From positions 310,001 to 374,000 of the forward strand of contig JAGPYM010000028.1 in NCBI GenBank assembly GCA_020736575.1: a stretch of DNA of 64,000 bases. The letters are read 5' to 3'. The DNA comes from Thelonectria olida (lineage: Eukaryota; Ascomycota; Sordariomycetes; Hypocreales; Nectriaceae). Each line of letters starts with the position of its first letter. Position 1 is the stretch's first letter. Both the position numbers and the translations under genes were made by a program. A model generated the notes under the pieces. That model was not told where the DNA came from and did not search any database. It was given only the letters and a program-made list of their open reading frames with translations. Positions 1-11,128 of this stretch are shown piece after piece.

Positions 1-558
1 TATGTTCTGTCTCCAGTCGATCACAGGCTCAGGCAATTTGCCTTGAAACTGCTCGCCTCCCTTTACACTCGTCCTACCATAGACGAGCTGTACAGCCAAG
101 CCTGGAGTGAGCGGCTCCACAGGGACGCCCTGGCCCTGACTAGCACCGAGGGCGAAGTCCATAACCAAGTCATTGGACTTGCATGCCTCCAAAGCGGTCC
201 GGAAGACACTTTTAAAAGCAGGCTTGCCAAAGGCATAAACGTCCCAGTTGCTTATATCACCGCTGCCGAACCCATAGTTATAATAAGGAATAAACTCCAG
301 GCCTCCTGCGCCGAACTTCCTGATATCAGAGATGTCATGCGCGAGAAGCCCGTGGTCAACACCGGCGTCAGGTAGCCTTGCCAGCCAAGTTAGATGAATT
401 AAAAAGTTTAGCGGGCGAAAGGATGCGAACCAATATCTGAACTTTGGGCGATAGGTGGCAGAAGGTGAGTCAAATTCCGGGGGAAGGTTGGGGGAATCTT
501 CGATGGCGATCACTGTAGCAGCGAGCAGAGCAAAGTTATACCACGAAGATGGAAACAT
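1..558 (-). CDS. Secreted glycoside hydrolase-like protein, N-terminal part (runs off left edge)
   Basis: The minus-strand gene starts at ATG 558-556 and continues beyond base 1. The first residues form a short hydrophobic signal peptide (MFPSSWYNFALLAATVIA). A 54-nt intron lies at 377-430 with donor GTTCGC and acceptor AAG. Splicing restores KFRYW-LPDAGVDHG, followed by DISDIRKFGAGGLEFIPYY and later VMDFALGASQGQGVPVEP. From memory these blocks are typical of large fungal secreted proteins annotated as GH2 sugar-binding-domain or GH106-like hydrolases that probably act on rhamnose-containing pectin. About 167 residues are visible and the catalytic region is outside the window. The family is fairly clear; the substrate is inference. 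Confidence 0.7.
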   Translation of the reverse strand, partial: MFPSSWYNFALLAATVIAIEDSPNLPPEFDSPSATYRPKFRYWFASFRPLNFLIHLTWLARLPDAGVDHGLLAHDISDIRKFGAGGLEFIPYYNYGFGSGDISNWDVYAFGKPAFKSVFRTALEACKSNDLVMDFALGASQGQGVPVEPLTPGLAVQLVYGRTSVKGGEQFQGKLPEPVIDWRQNI

Positions 559-2152
559 GACGAGGCAAATTAACTAAGTCAATGGTGAAGAATGACAAGC
601 TCCAATTCTTTAAGGGCGCGTCACTCGTGAAGTCTTTAATAGCTACACACTCGGCGACCTCGGGCAAAAGCTGTACGAGGTCCAGGACCTGATCCCGTAT
701 TTCTGACCCTAGATATCTGACCCCGCATCTTAGTCTTGTGGTTTCTTACAGGGGATAGAGACTGTGTCCGATCCTGCAATTAAAACTCATGATGTAGAAT
801 TTGGCCGAGAGTACCTTTTTGTTCTGTATGACGAAGCATGTCTTGGCAAGATCGCCATGCGGTAAAGGGATGCGAGGCTTTTTGGGGGGCTATGTGGACA
901 CCATCGCAGCTCTCGCAAATGTCCTCTTATCTTACGGGAGACGCGATCTGCCGCGGTTCGATGCCAGCATCGGCTTCTAATATGCCGGGACAACAGCTTG
1001 CCCGTTCGATGGAACTGGACCAAACAAAGAGTTTCGATAGAACCGATTACCCAGCCAGTTTCCTGGGTGTCGAGGTTGAGATGGGTGCGGCTATTGGAAC
1101 AAGAGTAGATTTTTAGCCCTTGCATAGCAGTCTACCTATGTCTGGTCATGTGGTGGGCTCATAATTGAGCGTTCTGGCAAGAGTCAGGGAAACTCCACGA
1201 GTTTGCCCGATGATACATCCATCCATCGCTCGTACGACTCCTTTTGCTCTAATGATGGGCGACGCGAATAAGCTCAACGCTTAAACTTAATGCATTCAAA
1301 GAGCGGACTTTATCGATTCGGTCGCCATCGAAATCGAATTCATGCCCTGAAATATGTTGAGTTCGTTCCTGAAGTTCTCCTGGGCCTCATTTACCTCCAG
1401 TGGCGAATGACTGCAAACGCTTGCATGAATCAAGACATTAAAAAAAAAAAGGAAAGAAAGGGTTAAGTTACATCTGATGGACTGTCATGGAAGGGGTAAT
1501 CATCAGAGGGAATTAGGCCGAATCATAGGCGGGGAATCTCACCCCCTCGCCGAAATCATGCCGTTACCGACTTTGAGTTTGCGGTACCCCAGATTCTCCC
1601 GATTCAACAGGTGATGGCTGACATCGTGCGGGGTGTCATGACGCACCCCGCCCCGAGTATTCCAACCAGCCGGTTGCTTTACAGATGACGGGTGGTTCGT
1701 CGTCAGTCATGGATACTCCGCAGGTTGACTAAATTTCAATGATAGCTCGGAAGTTAAGTGCTCATCTCGATCCTCGGGTTAAATGTGCACGAGCATAGCC
1801 TCAAGATCATCCCAGGCATTGACTAGAGCCAGGCTGTTCCGCTCTCCGTTCCCGGCCTCGTTCCTCGTTCCCACGCCTCGTTCCTCGTTCCCCTTTCCCC
1901 CACTCCTTGTTCAAGCTCTACAACAACTATCACCACCGAATCAATTGCACATCCGTTCAAAAGCGTATTACATAATGTGAGTTTGATTAAGGAATTTGCG
2001 ATGAGTTTCATGTCTAGAGGGTCCGAAAGGGGCCGAATCTAAACTTCAGATAACCTTAGCGACACACTGCATGCGCCTGTTCTGGGAGATATCGATCCAT
2101 TTGGTGCCAGGCCCGTGACATTTTCTCGCCCTGATCATTCCGTCATTGAATC
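559..2152. other. Gene-poor interval
   Basis: No convincing gene. Around 745-945 there are short protein-like stretches in shifting frames, one directly after a TTACAG acceptor-like site, that I cannot assign to a family; they may be a decayed gene. An A-run lies near 1441. At about 1845-1900 the sequence is rich in CGTTCCTCG-type repeats resembling those at 26.68 and 45.15 kb. Confidence 0.5.
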
Positions 2153-3297
2153 ATGGACAACGCCAGTTGCAACACTGTCCCATCAAAGCGTAAGCATGGT
2201 AGGTCTCGAAAATATTCCACATCCGAAGCCAAGACCGCGGTAGATGTAGAGCGGAGACGAGCAAGGCGACAGAATGCGGCCCCTGTGCAACGCGATACAG
2301 TACATGCCAACTGTCACAACCCAGTTACCCCCTACTTCCCCTACAACCAGGAGGTGCCGGGTGGGTGAACGTATTTAGCGGCTCCTATCCTGCGGCTAAT
2401 CCCACTGATGCGCCGGAACCAGACAGTATGGACATCTCACAGTTCCTACTCACAGCTGGTCCTCAACCACCAGAAGACATCGAAGAGCAGGCTATGTCTG
2501 ATATTGGAACTTTTACAGGCGCTGTAGATTCGATATCCATGTCGAATCATGAGAACCCTGATCCGAGCCAAGTCAATACCTTCGATGCAACCTTGGAAAC
2601 CTCACCCCAGGCGGAGAACGACGAGGCAGGTCCAGTTGGGCACCTCGCACAACAGTTGGCAGAACAACTTGTCAAATTTCAAGGATGCTGCAACGACTGT
2701 CATCGAGCAGCACAACTTGAGCACATGGAAGATCCGAACGAACAGATCAGTCTCGCCATGTACCTGGAGTTCGTACCCGAATTGGGTCCTGACGTCCTTG
2801 GCACCGAGAATATCGCACGCCAGAAAGACGACCTAGCCGGAAAAATGAGCCCTGAATCCAGAAGAAAGGCTTTTTGTGGTCTTGAATCTAGAGTTAAGAT
2901 GTCCCACATTTGCTTGGATGAAGATGAGAGGGTTTCAAACGATGCTGGGGTTACCTTTGATGTCGATAGCATTATAGCCTTCCCAAGTAACCTTGCTGTC
3001 GCTAAGCGAGGTATTTGCTGGTCTCCTACCCGGATGACCGCATCTAATCTCCAGTCTGATCTTCACCTTCGATCAATCCCGGTCACATATTCCGATACGA
3101 ATGGAAGGCAACATCAAGTCCACCGGCCCGTGCACCAGATTCCTCACCATACATTCGGCTGCGTTGTTGGGCTTGAAGATGCATCCTTATATTTTCTGTT
3201 TCCCAACCTGCATCGAGAAGAGCAGAAGTGTAGTAAGATCAGGGACGAAGAATTTTTATTCTGTTATTCTGTTATCATGTTATGGCTCTCACACTAA
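2153..3297 (+). pseudogene. Unrecognised basic/acidic protein, frameshifted and 3' truncated
   Basis: Two overlapping open frames look like one gene. The first (2153-2368) encodes a basic start (SKRKHGRSRKYSTSEAK, ERRRARRQ). The second (from about 2365 to 3297) encodes an acidic, Cys/His-containing segment and ends with VHQIPHHTFGCVVGLEDASLYFLFPN and EEQK. The frames differ by one base and I see no intron that joins them, so a frameshift is likely. Homology-like sequence stops at 3250, where a 20-bp inverted repeat begins. The style recalls fungal repeat-associated proteins of unknown function, but I cannot name a domain with certainty. Confidence 0.4.
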
Positions 3298-3323
3298 TCT
3301 GTTATAACGGAATAACAGAATAA
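3256..3323. repeat. 20-bp inverted repeat (hairpin) built on TTATTCTG
   Basis: The left arm, 3256-3275, contains tandem TTATTCTG. The right arm, 3304-3323, is its reverse complement with one mismatch. The 28-nt loop carries the stop codon of the upstream frame. The match extends a few bases outward with one more mismatch. It could be a transposon end, a MITE remnant or a Helitron-like terminal hairpin; no target duplication is visible. Confidence 0.75.
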
Positions 3324-4014
3324 ACAGGATAAGTGAAATAAGCTTTTTTCATGAGCCTCTCGGCTGCTGAGTTGTTAGCACCATGCCCGTCACAGCCCCC
3401 GGTACGTGAAAGAGGAATTCATAGAGTCATGAGAGTCATCTGTGAAGAACGAGCCAAGCAGGCAGCCCGAGACGATCCTCAATCCCTATAAAACACCTAG
3501 TAAATTGGATGTGGTTGACGTGGCCAGCTGGCGGAGGATTTTTGAGCCAGATAACAGGTCCCTGAGCCTGTTGTCTCATATACCATTAATTCAAGCACGG
3601 GAGATCAAGGATATATAGTCAATTCGCTGCCAAATAGATCAAGACTGCTCAGAAAGTTAGTTGAAGAGACAGGGCTAACAGCAGCCTCGAGCTGCCGGCC
3701 CGAGGCTAGGTCAGCAATTTGAGCCTGAAAATGCGATTTCCGTTATTTCCGTTTGTGTATTCATTCTCGGTGGAACCTCGGGTCTTTATTTCTCTATGTT
3801 TTGATAAATCAATTCATTTCGACGCGGTTATGAAGCATCATGAGCGCTGAAGCCTTGATTTTACACCTTAAATGGCTGTTTTGAAGCTGTCCCGGATTTT
3901 TGTGGCTGTCCCAGGATTTTGTGACCAAGTAAGAGGCAAGGGCCTCTTGGTTGGTGTGTCGGCGGGCCAAAGGTCCACCCTTACACCAACGGGTAACAAC
4001 CCTCCCAATTGTTA
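3324..4014. other. Intergenic, nothing recognised
   Basis: No open frame with protein character. At about 3887-3925 there is a short imperfect direct repeat (CTGTCCCGGATTTT, then CTGTCCCAGGATTTT). It holds the 3' flank of the RTA1-like gene, which is convergent with the preceding ORF. Confidence 0.5.
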
Positions 4015-5088
4015 TTAACTTCGATATCCATCCATGTTACCCATCATATAATCCTCAGAGTTCGACTCAATACCCATCCCCTTCCCAAGTTTTTTATAGC
4101 TATCCAGGATGTTACAAGGATGGAACCAGGCGAATGCCATTGCAACAGCAAGAATAGGAATCGCATCCAGCACGAAGATATAAATCTCGCGCAACTGGAG
4201 TTCGTTACCGTTCCCAAGCGCAAACTCACCAACACGGAAGATGGATCTAATCAGGATGAGCACGCTGGATACGTACAACACCCAGATAAACTGTTCCCAA
4301 GGCGACGTTGTTATTAAGGATTGGGACGTAGGTACTCGTCTGATTCGAATGTGAAAGAGAATGGTTGTGACAATGAAGAGAGAAAAGAAGATGATTTGGA
4401 TCCCTAGACCAAGAATGACAATGTTGTTGGCCGTGTCGAGCGCTCCGGAAGTTTTAGCGCTAGCCATCATACCTCCGCCTGGTTATACTTTGTTAACTTC
4501 TCATCCTTATTTCTATGGATTGTGTGGAGTATTTGAAATGATCGTCCTAGTCAGAAGACTGTAACGAGTGGGGGGGAAGATAATCAGGAGAAAACTTACC
4601 TCCACCTTGGCCACAAATGGATAAAATATCTCCCATCAAAAACACCTTGGTCAACCAGTTGACTCGAATGATGGAGTGATGGGCAGCATCCAGTGAGCGA
4701 ACCAGCCTACCGAGCACCATGTAAATCGATGCTGCATATAGTGTAGGCCCCATGAGTAGTAATAGCGTCTGAACCAAGTACGGGTTCAGCGTCCAATTGG
4801 GTGTCTCATTCGATGATATCACACGGCCGACGTACCCAACCGCTTCAACTATAGAGGCCGCCATTAGCACTATTTCCGTTGATTTGGGCTAAGGGAGTGA
4901 AATGACATACAAATACATCCAACCAAGAAGGGGATGAAATACCAGCCCCTAGACTTGATGATTAGCCATAGATGTGCTATGGAAATCACTGCGAACAGGC
5001 CAGCAAAGATAGCGTTTCCGGCGGTGCTAGGGTTGTAGTGGTAAAATTTGAAGCCCGTGTCTGCGCGAGGAATTGGTTGGGTTTCCAT
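4015..5088 (-). CDS. RTA1-like seven-transmembrane protein
   Basis: A complete three-exon gene: exons 4911-5088, 4600-4869 and 4015-4478, with introns 4870-4910 (GTATGT...TAG) and 4479-4599 (GTAAGT...CAG). The exons sum to 912 nt, 303 residues. I chose the METQPIPRADTG start because it directly precedes the conserved YNPS block; longer upstream frame lacks family character. Hydrophobic segments include NAIFAGLFAVISIAHLWLII, PYLVQTLLLLMGPTLYAASI and VILGLGIQIIFFSLFIVTTI, and the block GQGGG...MMASAKTSGA is an RTA1 hallmark. RTA1 family members are plasma-membrane lipid-translocating or stress-resistance proteins (RTA1, RTM1, RSB1). All exons remain open, so the gene is probably functional. Confidence 0.88.
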
Positions 5089-5743
5089 GACTGGTTCGAA
5101 AGATGATCGAGTGACGTTCTTTGTGAGTTTTAATTCTTTCAAAAAAAGCCAATTAGGGTCATGGAATGGATTCATAATATACATGTACCATAACAACCTC
5201 GACAAGTGGACAGCGATGCTGCTATTCCTATCCACATGCAAGCACAGACTGATGTCGCGAGGCATGTAAGCATTGGTTGCTATGGTTGAAATTGAGACAT
5301 TGGCAGCAACCCGACGCTTTGGCTCTCTTGTCGCCTGTGTCCCTCGTTCTCGTACCCCCGCTTACTCGTATAACTGTCAAACGGATGCTGTAACACCGGT
5401 ATGAGCTCATAATTGGGGGGCCCGAATGTATGAGGCCTGCTAGCTCAAGGGGCTCAGCTGTCCCCTGCCTGAAATTATGTTCTAATCCCTACACCCCAAA
5501 TGCTGTTAATACAGCCCTGCGGCGCTGCGGCGCTGCGGTCGCCGGACCCGGGCCCTCCGGGTACTGGGTCGCCCCAGTTAGGCGTGGTGGCTTATCAGTG
5601 GACATTGCGTTCCGAGTATTCGGCTCGCGGTCCTATCTTCCCACGATTAGCTCGCATTTCGCAACGATAGTCGGAAACCCATCGCGCATAGCCTCCCCTT
5701 TTGTCCCTGAGTTTCGACGCCGCGGATCTAAGCCCATCCGATA
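5089..5743. other. Intergenic; GC-rich tandem repeat
   Basis: 5' flank of the RTA1-like gene. A short tandem repeat of GCGGCGCTGCG lies near 5518-5540, followed by a GC-rich palindromic stretch around CCCGGGCCCTCCGGG. No gene is supported. Confidence 0.5.
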
Positions 5744-5958
5744 ATGGGCACGCGTCGCCCGCACACGAAATCTCGTACGGCCTGCACTAATTTCAAACGC
5801 CGAAGGGTCAAGGTACGCGTCTGCCTTTCTGTTTATGCACATTGCGGATATGTAGACATTGTCGAGTTTGCTTCACTAAGGATAATAATATCTAGTGCGA
5901 CGAAGTCCATCCAGTATCCTCCAACTATAAGAGATACTGTGAGGACTGCAGTCTTTAA
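5744..5958 (+). pseudogene. Zn(II)2Cys6 DNA-binding domain fragment with lost cysteines
   Basis: Exon 5744-5812 reads MGTRRPHTKSRTACTNFKR plus RRVK. The next piece, 5896-5958, follows an intron with GTACGC donor and TAG acceptor (5813-5895) and reads CDEVHPVSSNYKRY, ending CEDCSL-stop. The arrangement is that of a fungal zinc-cluster domain, with the usual intron after the RRVK block. Positions expected to hold cysteines 2, 4 and 5 are Phe, Ser and Tyr, and the frame closes straight after the domain. Zinc binding should be lost. AT-rich DNA follows, so the rest of the regulator has been destroyed or deleted. Confidence 0.75.
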
Positions 5959-7037
5959 GCTTTAGTCCCGGCTAGAGCTCGACGGCGTATGTGACTAGGC
6001 TATATCTAAATCTTCTAACTCCAACCTCCTCATTAACTTCTAATAATAGAGATTTTTCCCTAACCTCCCTGGTTATACTAATAAGCCTATTGTCAGATAT
6101 TGGGGTGAATAGTACGGATACGTTGTTCATCTTATTCTGTCTGCTGCTGCTTACTACTTGAGGTTTCGGAGCAAGCTCTGTGCCGTTTCTGTGCTATGTA
6201 GAATCAACTGGAAGCTGCTTGCTAAGCCTGTGGCAATAGGTGGTAACTGTCATCTTTAATGACAATATTTATCAGCCTTTCAAGCTATTTCCATGAGCTT
6301 CCTTTTGCCACTATTCAACGCTTTTGCAAGCCATTTCTATCAAAACTAACGTATAGTTACGGGTAAATTTTTATTTTCTCGAATCGCTTGGAGAGCGAAG
6401 AGCAGCCTCCTTTCATTTGATTCAGATTCCATGTTGTGTGGTTGAACGGGAATCCGCCGTTCGCCCCAGAAAAGGGTAGCCATGACCGCTTAAGTATTAA
6501 GTATTTAGATACCAGCTGGGCCAGTTGTAGAGTGAGGCGAATCTCTATTCCAAGGGCGACTGCGTGAAGCCTTTAAGTAATCTCCACTGAGAACAAGATG
6601 TTGGTCAAAGCTCTGTGCAGCCTGGGTAGTGGAGGATTCTGGCAATGGAATGTGGAGTTTGCGGTTAGACGTGGGGCGACAAGTTTCTCGTAGGTTAAAC
6701 GAGGTGTCTGAACGAGGTACGACGAACGAAGCCACGTATCTGGACAATCTTAATTTAAGCGTGATGATTGATCATCACTAATAACCAACTTAAATTCTCT
6801 GCCAGATGGGTGCCAAAACCCGAGCTTTCTAAAGGTTTCACCATCGCTCCAAATCTTCTACTTGTTTCCTGATCTTCTTTCCCCCTGCATTCGATATCCC
6901 CTTCCAGCTTATTTGCAGCTCGACGGACGCCTTTTGCTCTGTTGTGGTTCTAAGATTGAATCCAGACACACGCTCGGAACGGCGATTGCCATCACAATTA
7001 CCACCACCCCTACTACCGCCGTTGCCTACAGCCTTCT
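5959..7037. repeat. AT-rich, RIP-like block and 5' flank of the MARVEL gene
   Basis: From about 5985 to 6360 the sequence is AT-rich and TA/TAA-rich with stops in all frames, as expected from repeat-induced point mutation of old duplicated DNA. The rest is ordinary intergenic sequence with a pyrimidine-rich leader (6840-7030) before ATG 7038. Confidence 0.55.
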
Positions 7038-7552
7038 ATGGGGTTCGGACTCTTCACCATCCTTCAAGCCGTGCTGGCCGTCTCCTTAATCATCGAGCTT
7101 GGCTTGACTGCCTACTGTTCGTTAATCCCGGAAATAACCTCTGTTAACAAGTTACTAATTCTTTTTCCCAAGGCGCCGATCTCTCAAGTGGCTACTGGCC
7201 GGGTTCATCACCTTCATCTGTTTCTTTTATGCTCTTCAATACCATCTGGTCGATCCTTGTGTTCGTCTACATTGCTGTTATCCCTATCTACTCCCCCAGC
7301 ATCTATAATAGTATTATTGGTGTGATTCTTGAAGGTGTCACAACCTTGTTCTGGTTCTCGGGCTCCCTTGCCATGGCCGTTTGGGTCCGAGGGGGCGCTC
7401 CTGCAGCTGCCGTTGCTTTTGGCTTCTTGCTTCTCCTTATCTTCCTCGCGCTCTTTATCTATGACCTTGTTAGTCTTATACGATCCAGAGGTCGCGGCGC
7501 TCACGAAGGCGCCACCGACCATGTCAAAGCTCAGACCCACCCTGGCATCTAA
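7038..7552 (+). CDS. MARVEL-domain membrane protein
   Basis: Two exons, 7038-7116 and 7173-7552, joined over an intron with donor GTTCGT, branch-like ACTAAT and acceptor AAG. Together they are 459 nt, 152 residues. Four hydrophobic segments are visible: GLFTILQAVLAVSLIIELGL, NTIWSILVFVYIAVIPIY, VILEGVTTLFWFSGSLAMAV and AVAFGFLLLLIFLALFIYDL, then a charged cytosolic tail (RSRGRGAHEG). The LEGVTTLFWFSG block in the third segment matches fungal MARVEL proteins, which sit in plasma-membrane or eisosome-type domains. The exact role is unknown. Unusually, the intron donor is GTTCG, as in two other genes here. Confidence 0.75.
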
Positions 7553-7713
7553 GGAGCCCTTCGCGATAAACATGATAAGTTTTAATGTTAGTTTATTCTT
7601 CCATGTCTACAGTTTTCGTAGTTCAGTCTAACAGGTGGAGCGAAGCAAGTCTAAGGAGGAAATCACACCCTACTCTTCTATTATTAATTGTCGCGTACCC
7701 CTGTAAAAGTCCC

Positions 7714-8196
7714 GAATAAATAAAATTTATTACGCCCGGGAGGACCAAGCCTCATAGGGCCATGACGCTAAACTATTTTCAGTTCTAACGATTGATCGAG
7801 ATCACCCAGAAGCCCCACATTCTTCCTCGTCCACTGATTGGTCTCGCCTCGCTTGACTATGATGTGACAGGCCTGCTTGAAGGCCAGCTTCTCCAAGTGT
7901 TCAGCATCCTATCTTCAGCAGCTGAAGCATGGTCTACCAACTTGAGGCTATTTGATGTTAGCATCGCCAGATTTGACCGCTAAACGTGGTTAGTTAGTAG
8001 GTTATACAGTCTGGTTTGCATCAAGTCTCCTCGTGTCCATGGCGAACTTAATCGCCGCCCGCACCGCCTGTAGGTTAGGTGTCCATTTAGGTCCATCCGA
8101 TGCTGCCTTTCCGCCCAAAAAGAACGAGAGCTTTCCCATCATTGTTTGTCCGACTTGTCGCATGCCGTCTCGCTGCGTGTCCCCAAGTATTGATTT
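7714..8196 (-). mobile_element. 5'-truncated LINE copy
   Basis: This stretch matches the 3' end of the complete LINE at 33.2-38.8 kb in the same orientation. Bases 8002-8194 (minus) encode the last part of ORF2: GKLSFFLGGKAASDGPKW, LQAVRAAIKFAMDT and RRLDANQTV-stop. The 3' UTR follows, with the shared ATTTATTACGCCCGGG block and a short AATAAAT-type tail. The 5' junction near 8196 is an abrupt loss of similarity, typical of incomplete target-primed reverse transcription. No target duplication could be identified. Confidence 0.85.
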
Positions 8197-9438
8197 GTAT
8201 TTTCAGAGAAAATAACTAGTAGAGGCGCAGCGCGTCTACCTACATAGAGCCTCTACCTTGCATCCCTTTGGATCCTATTCCGCTCCTTGCGCGGGGCACT
8301 GCCGGTTCGCAAGTCAATACCAGTTTGCTCCTTAAGCCCACTTCCACAGCCAACCCAAAGCCCCATCCTCGATGGCCATCTTCAGGATCCTGTCCTCTCG
8401 GTAGACGACACGCGCGTCCGTCCTCTCGGGCCATATAGAAAGTGTCGTAACTGCAGTCCGCCCACCCAGCCTTCCGTCGCTTCCATTATATGCCGCGCCC
8501 CGCAGATTGTCAGTTCTGTTTCGCGCTACCTCGCAAGATCTCTCTTGCGAGGCCGACCCTGTCTCGCAGGAGTTTGTCCACTTGCATCCTCTCTGTACCC
8601 AGAACAGCCGAGCAACGCAGTGTCACTCCTCCTACTAACCAAGGTGCCTTGTCGTTCTCTGTGCGGGTTCAAGAGTGCCGTTCCTTCTCGTTCGTTTTCG
8701 CCGTGACTTTAAGCACGCTTAATGCGACATTATTCTTTCTGGAACACCGCGTCACTGGAGCCATCCCATTCCAAACGCAGACGCATTGCCGTCGACAGCT
8801 CCACATAAGTTATCGCTTACTCGGAGCTTGGACTCGGTGATCCGTAAGCGATGCTTAAACGAGGCTAGCGAGGAACGAGCGAGAACGAGACTGCTATCTC
8901 CTCGGCCCTTTTTATGTGGCTTTGCTGAGCTTCGACGTAAGCGGGAAGTTATGACGAAATAGTTCGCCATGTTCACATATCTCGCAACGGCAGACTACAA
9001 ATCGGGTAGTCCCACTCCTTCTGTAATCTTAACTTCTCGGACTGGACAAATTATGTTAGCTCTCTAGTTTAACTCCCCCATTTTGTCATTATCGGCGTTC
9101 AATCTCCTAGAACCTAAGAGAAGAACTTTTTCACAGCCTTCTAAGAACTATGGCTTACGATAAACGACGAACAATGAGGTTCGAACTTCCTGGGGACGAT
9201 GCTCGGCCCCCGTTCCTCAGCCCGGAGCCCTCTTATTCCTCCATGAGGGAGCCGCCAGCACTAGTGACTTGACACAGAGTGTAGAATTACCTACAAGTGC
9301 TCCATCTGCAACATCCCCTCTTACTACCACTTTGTTCGGGCCTGATGCCTAAGTCAAAGGTACACAGCAATCACCTCCAAAGCTCTGGCATTACACAACT
9401 GACTCTTGGCGTAGATACCGGACGCGTCGAGATCAATT
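8197..9438. other. Gene-poor interval
   Basis: Contains several short open frames on both strands (for example 8287-8706 plus) without recognisable domains. Minus-strand segments around 8340-8600 read like a decayed coding sequence in broken frames, but I cannot assign them. Confidence 0.4.
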
Positions 9439-10107
9439 TTGACCCGAAACTCGTCCGAATTCTCTGATAAATATTATAATACTTTGAGGGAGTCACCAGT
9501 ATACTACGCCGCCGCCGCCTTACACCCTAGCTTACGATGGGCCTATTTCGACGAGGTTTGGGGTCAACAGCAGCCAGGTTGGGTCGATGAAGCGAAGGAT
9601 ATCGTGCCACGTCTTTGGGATACGGAATACAGAGACCTACAGATCACAGTCACGTATCCTGAAGGTCCGGTTGTAAAGAGGCGAAAGACGACCTCGCCCT
9701 CCTTTGATCGGTATCGTAACCGCTACAGTCAAAACCAACCATCCGCTGCTCGAGCGGATGAATATATCCGCTGGCAGGCTAGTGTGTCTGGGAGCGACAA
9801 GGACGTCGCAGACCCAGTTGAGTATTGGATTCTCAAGAGGTTTGAGTACCCGAGGCTATCCCGAATGGCCCTTGACTTCATGACGGTGCCGGCCATGAGT
9901 TCGGAGTGCGAGAGACTGTTCTCCGCCACCGGGTTGATGGTCACGCCCCTCCGAAACCGCTTAGACGCTGGCACGATTGGACTAATCCAAACGCTGCGAT
10001 CTTGGTTACGCGCAGGAATTATCGAAGATGTCGATAACATACTGCTTGACGATACAGCGTCGGAGGAGTCAGTTGAACGGGCTTGTTCCGATGAATGTGA
10101 GGAGTGA
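9439..10107 (+). pseudogene. hAT transposase, C-terminal fragment
   Basis: The 222-residue open stretch corresponds to the C-terminal third of a fungal hAT transposase. It contains SPVYYAAAALHPSLRWAYFD, VEYWILKRFEYPRLSRMALD, then AMSSECERLFSATGLMVTPL and RNRLDAGTIGLIQTLRSWLR, the hAT dimerisation region. The N-terminal BED finger and catalytic core are absent upstream and no terminal repeats were found, so this is a truncated relic. It carries exactly the dimerisation part missing from the hAT copy at 55.9-58.7 kb. Confidence 0.85.
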
Positions 10108-11128
10108 GGCAACATACACGTTTGGCGGTAGCTTCAAAAATTGCCTGAATAGGAAACCCGATTAGTGTGACAGGGGTCTTCCACGAGTTCAATATTATGG
10201 ACATCAATCCACGAGCTCCTTGCTGAGTAAGACATGAATTCAATCCACAAAGTCGGATATTAACGTGGATTGATTCATTCCCTACCCTGCCTCTAGTTTC
10301 GGGATCGGCATCCTTGAAAGTCCGTGGAGCATGATTGTTCGGAGTCTCGCAGGTGCTAAGGATGGTTCCGCAATTCTGCCGAGGTGATACCATGTCCAAA
10401 AATTTCCCAGTCTTTGCCAAGAATCCTCAAATCATGAGAATAACATTAACCCAAAGGGGGGTGGGGGGGGGGGGGTATATACCCCCGCAATAATGATGTG
10501 TCTCGTTGTAGATCTGCTGTTCGAATTGATTTCTTAGTCGGGCAATCTGGAGAAGATAAGTAGTCCTTACTGAAATCATGTTTAGTGGACGGCATCCCTG
10601 TCGCAACTTGAGTGTAGTTTTGTGACGGCACAAGAAATACGACGTCGGTCCCCTGCGCAAGATCACGCGGCAAAGGAGGCTGGACTACAGAATTTTCCAG
10701 TTCGCATGGACCACAGTTTTTTGTGATAAGTGTCCGGACCAACAAAGATTGATAGAGTATTAATTGCCCGAATTCGGGGGTACTTGTGGAAGACACAATC
10801 CCTGCGAGAGCCACATTCTGCCGAACCCGAATAGCCAGAAGCGGAATAGCTAAAAGAATGCACATTATTCAAAGAGTATCAGGTGGTTAGAGTGACCGAG
10901 AGCGCCTAAAAGTCCTCTTTCGGAATAAACCCATGGCGGCAGCGGGGGGCTTGGCGAGGGTAGTAGACATGCCTAAAGGCGGGTCGTCCAAGTCCAAGCA
11001 ACCCCTCGTTGTGACGGACGTTACTCTTGCATAGATATAAAACTTTGAACTGAGAAAGTCACTGTCTACCATTGCTTAACTTACACGATTTCCCAAACTT
11101 AATGGTTGAAAATACTTAGAGAAAAAAA
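10108..11128. other. Intergenic; G-run and small minus-strand frame
   Basis: A G-rich homopolymer tract (10456-10475, interrupted by one T) is followed by TATATACCCCCG, giving a small palindrome. A minus-strand frame at 10446-10865 begins with a hydrophobic segment but has no recognisable domain and ends in low-complexity proline sequence. It is not called as a gene. Confidence 0.4.

Noticed and set aside
5260..5470. Possible tRNA-like sequence
   Set aside because: No cloverleaf with TPsiC arm could be formed by eye; no tRNA or rRNA was found anywhere in the window.
10019..10420. Minus-strand frame after the hAT fragment
   Set aside because: Partly antisense to the hAT sequence; no family resemblance.
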